Shown here: in pieces, positions 62,841 to 64,000 of the stretch
Layout: each line of letters opens with the position of its first letter
Position numbering within the stretch: position 1 is the first letter of the stretch
Source of the DNA: Streptococcus sanguinis
GTDB lineage: Bacteria > Bacillota > Bacilli > Lactobacillales > Streptococcaceae
Length of the DNA stretch: 64,000 nt
NCBI RefSeq assembly: GCF_013343115.1
Contig: NZ_CP054570.1
Location: 1,798,001 to 1,862,000, forward strand
Direction of reading: 5' to 3'
The notes under the pieces: model-generated
Seen by the model: only the letters and a program-made list of their open reading frames with translations
Told to the model about the DNA's origin: nothing
Databases searched by the model: none
Made by a program: the position numbers and the translations under genes

Positions 62841-63455
62841 TCAAATCAGCATAAAAGCAAATAAACTACACGTAATCACATTTACTAAAGCATGTATAAT
62901 CCAGCTAGCTAAAATGGAGCCATCAGATTTCTTTTCATTGACAAAGCCCATATAAGCCGCGATGCCACCCGTACACAAAATGATGAGCAGGGTTTGCTGC
63001 CAAGAGAGCACTGTTATAGACATTAAGCCATGGAGCAGACCAAAAAGAGCAGCTTGTATGGTGTTGGCTACCACAAAGGATAAGCGACTAGCCAATCTCT
63101 TTAAAAGAAAACCTCTGAATAGCAGTTCTTCCGACAGAGAAGTTTGAAAAATACCATAAATCAGAACAGCTGGCAAGGCTTGGAAGCCTAGGCCTGAGAA
63201 ATTCGAAGTCGCTGTATCCAGATTTTTTACAGCAGGATATACTAGCAAAAACGAAAGAAGCAAGAAAGATAGCGAACCAAACAAAATCCACAGCCAGATC
63301 TTCCGGCTGCCAGTATCTTTTAGTGGTTTTAAGCCAAGCCATTCTAAAAATGGACTTTTTCTTCTAGCACTTATCAACCACCAAACAAAAGGAAGAAAAG
63401 CAAACAAAGCAATTTGAATCAGAGCATTCAGCATCTGTTGAACTAGATTTTCCAT
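62841..63455 (-). CDS. CPBP family intramembrane glutamic endopeptidase (Abi/CAAX protease-like)
   Basis: 204 residues from ATG 63455 (AAAGGAG upstream). Seven or so helices. Motif 1 SLSEELLFRGF (EE-x3-R), motif 2 AALFGLLHGLM (F-x3-H), motif 3 near SWIIHALVN (H-x3-N). Related proteins protect against own bacteriocins or process membrane peptides. No bacteriocin gene is visible next to it. Confidence 0.88.
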   Translation of the reverse strand: MENLVQQMLNALIQIALFAFLPFVWWLISARRKSPFLEWLGLKPLKDTGSRKIWLWILFGSLSFLLLSFLLVYPAVKNLDTATSNFSGLGFQALPAVLIYGIFQTSLSEELLFRGFLLKRLASRLSFVVANTIQAALFGLLHGLMSITVLSWQQTLLIILCTGGIAAYMGFVNEKKSDGSILASWIIHALVNVITCSLFAFMLI

Positions 63456-63955
63456 GATAAGAGACTCCTTTCTTTTCTTTAATATGATTATACAAGACAA
63501 ACTTCAAGAATTTATAAAGTAATTCTAAAATATTTCTAAAGAATGAAAGAAATCATAAACATAAACAAATCAAGGATTATCGCCACTTCAACTTGTTTGC
63601 TATGCTTATCATTTTTGGACTAAATGATTCCAAAAACTCTTTAAAAACTTATCTCAACAATATAAGAAAAGTTGCAGATAAAAATAAGGCGATGAGTTTA
63701 AAAAATAGAAAACTGGCAATACGTTAAAGTAAGGGAGAAACTCCTAAAATTTTATCATACGAAGTCAAATTTTCAGCCTATCTATCCCAGATAATTTTCT
63801 TTTTAGTCAAATACTCCCAGCTCCTGTTCATCCACTTTCTACCCCTCGGGGTCTCAATTTTGCAGGCTTAGTGCCATGCCAAAAGCTGTTTTTCCCTTCT
63901 TGCCAACCCGCTTACATTTTGCTACAATGATGTCAAAAATCAGTAAGGAAAAATT
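63456..63955. other. 500-base gap with no recognisable gene
   Basis: AT-rich, with several short frames but none with RBS and homology that I can see. The only clear signal is the promoter at 63900-63928. Confidence 0.6.
63900..63928 (+). promoter_or_regulatory. Promoter of the gene at the right edge
   Basis: TTGCCA (63900-63905), 17 bases, extended -10 TGCTACAAT (63920-63928). Confidence 0.65.
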
Positions 63956-64000
63956 ATGCCACAACAACTTTTTAAAGAATTTGCCCAGCTAGATCAAGTG
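63956..64000 (+). CDS. Start of an unidentified protein (partial)
   Basis: Only MPQQLFKEFAQLDQV is in the window, from ATG 63956 with AGTAAGGAAAAATT upstream and a good promoter. Too short to identify. Confidence 0.6.
   Translation, partial: MPQQLFKEFAQLDQV

Noticed and set aside
62841-63455. CPBP protease as part of an abortive-infection or bacteriocin immunity locus
   Set aside because: No toxin, bacteriocin or exporter gene beside it; only the generic family link remains.
1-64000. tRNA, rRNA, prophage, restriction-modification or toxin-antitoxin loci
   Set aside because: Looked for and not found; genes are almost all housekeeping, metabolic or surface functions.

Overview
The window looks like a chromosome segment of an oral streptococcus of the sanguinis/gordonii group. 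The main reasons are the pepO - ABC(ssaA/ssaC/ssaB) - tpx block with a DtxR-type regulator nearby, the pgk ... glnR-glnA neighbourhood with an antigen I/II adhesin beside it, and a leuS-gldA-fsa-glycyl radical enzyme-PTS cluster whose gene order matches the one I know from pneumococcus. Gene order resembles S. sanguinis most closely. No rRNA, tRNA, CRISPR array or prophage was found. The species call is inference.

Layout. 1-5.5 kb: a partial methyltransferase, then a minus-strand operon marR-tsaB-rimI-tsaD-azlC-azlD (tRNA t6A modification plus a branched-chain amino acid exporter), with a divergent SDR gene behind a 26-bp palindrome. 5.5-9.4 kb: rpoY-rnjA, then a decayed IS1182-type element sitting exactly between two terminator stems. 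9.4-13.9 kb: mntH, a GNAT gene, glnR-glnA with a textbook promoter and GlnR box, and a FUSC-like membrane protein. 14-21 kb: a LysM-CHAP secreted protein, a 1506-residue LPETG antigen I/II adhesin, and pgk. 21-27 kb: a VIT-family transporter, an SDR-AraC operon with a helically phased repeat array in its promoter, a HAD-LacI operon with a palindromic operator, and ltrA. 27-30.5 kb: leuS and an ICMT-like membrane methyltransferase.

30.5-40.6 kb holds a self-contained anaerobic sugar module: glycerol dehydrogenase, fructose-6-phosphate aldolase, a glycyl radical enzyme with a C-x-E active site (not pyruvate formate-lyase), a lactose/cellobiose-type PTS, two regulators and the radical-SAM activase. 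The set matches the 'anhydroglycolysis' pathway reported for E. coli YbiW/PflD-FsaA/B-GldA. It is bracketed by two identical 55-bp terminators, and it carries a repeated operator-like motif at its two internal promoters.

40.6-51.5 kb: a family 2 glycosyltransferase, a NERD/zinc-finger protein, a LPKTG surface protein of unknown fold, then a beta-galactoside operon (PTS IIB-IIA-IIC, GH35 beta-galactosidase, aldo-keto reductase) facing a ROK repressor. An uncharacterised TIM-barrel gene shares both a cre site and a long leader motif with the PTS promoter. 51.5-64 kb: pepO, the manganese ABC transporter with a metalloregulator operator over its -35, tpx, a DUF3114 protein, a secreted protein with six Bsp-like repeats and a C39-like peptidase domain, the metalloregulator, a marR-EVE operon, a CPBP protease and the start of an unidentified gene.

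The genes fall into a few working groups: manganese homeostasis and oxidative stress (mntH, ssaACB, the regulator, tpx, perhaps the VIT protein), surface adhesion and wall turnover (antigen I/II, LysM-CHAP, LPKTG, Bsp-C39), and CcpA-type sugar uptake.
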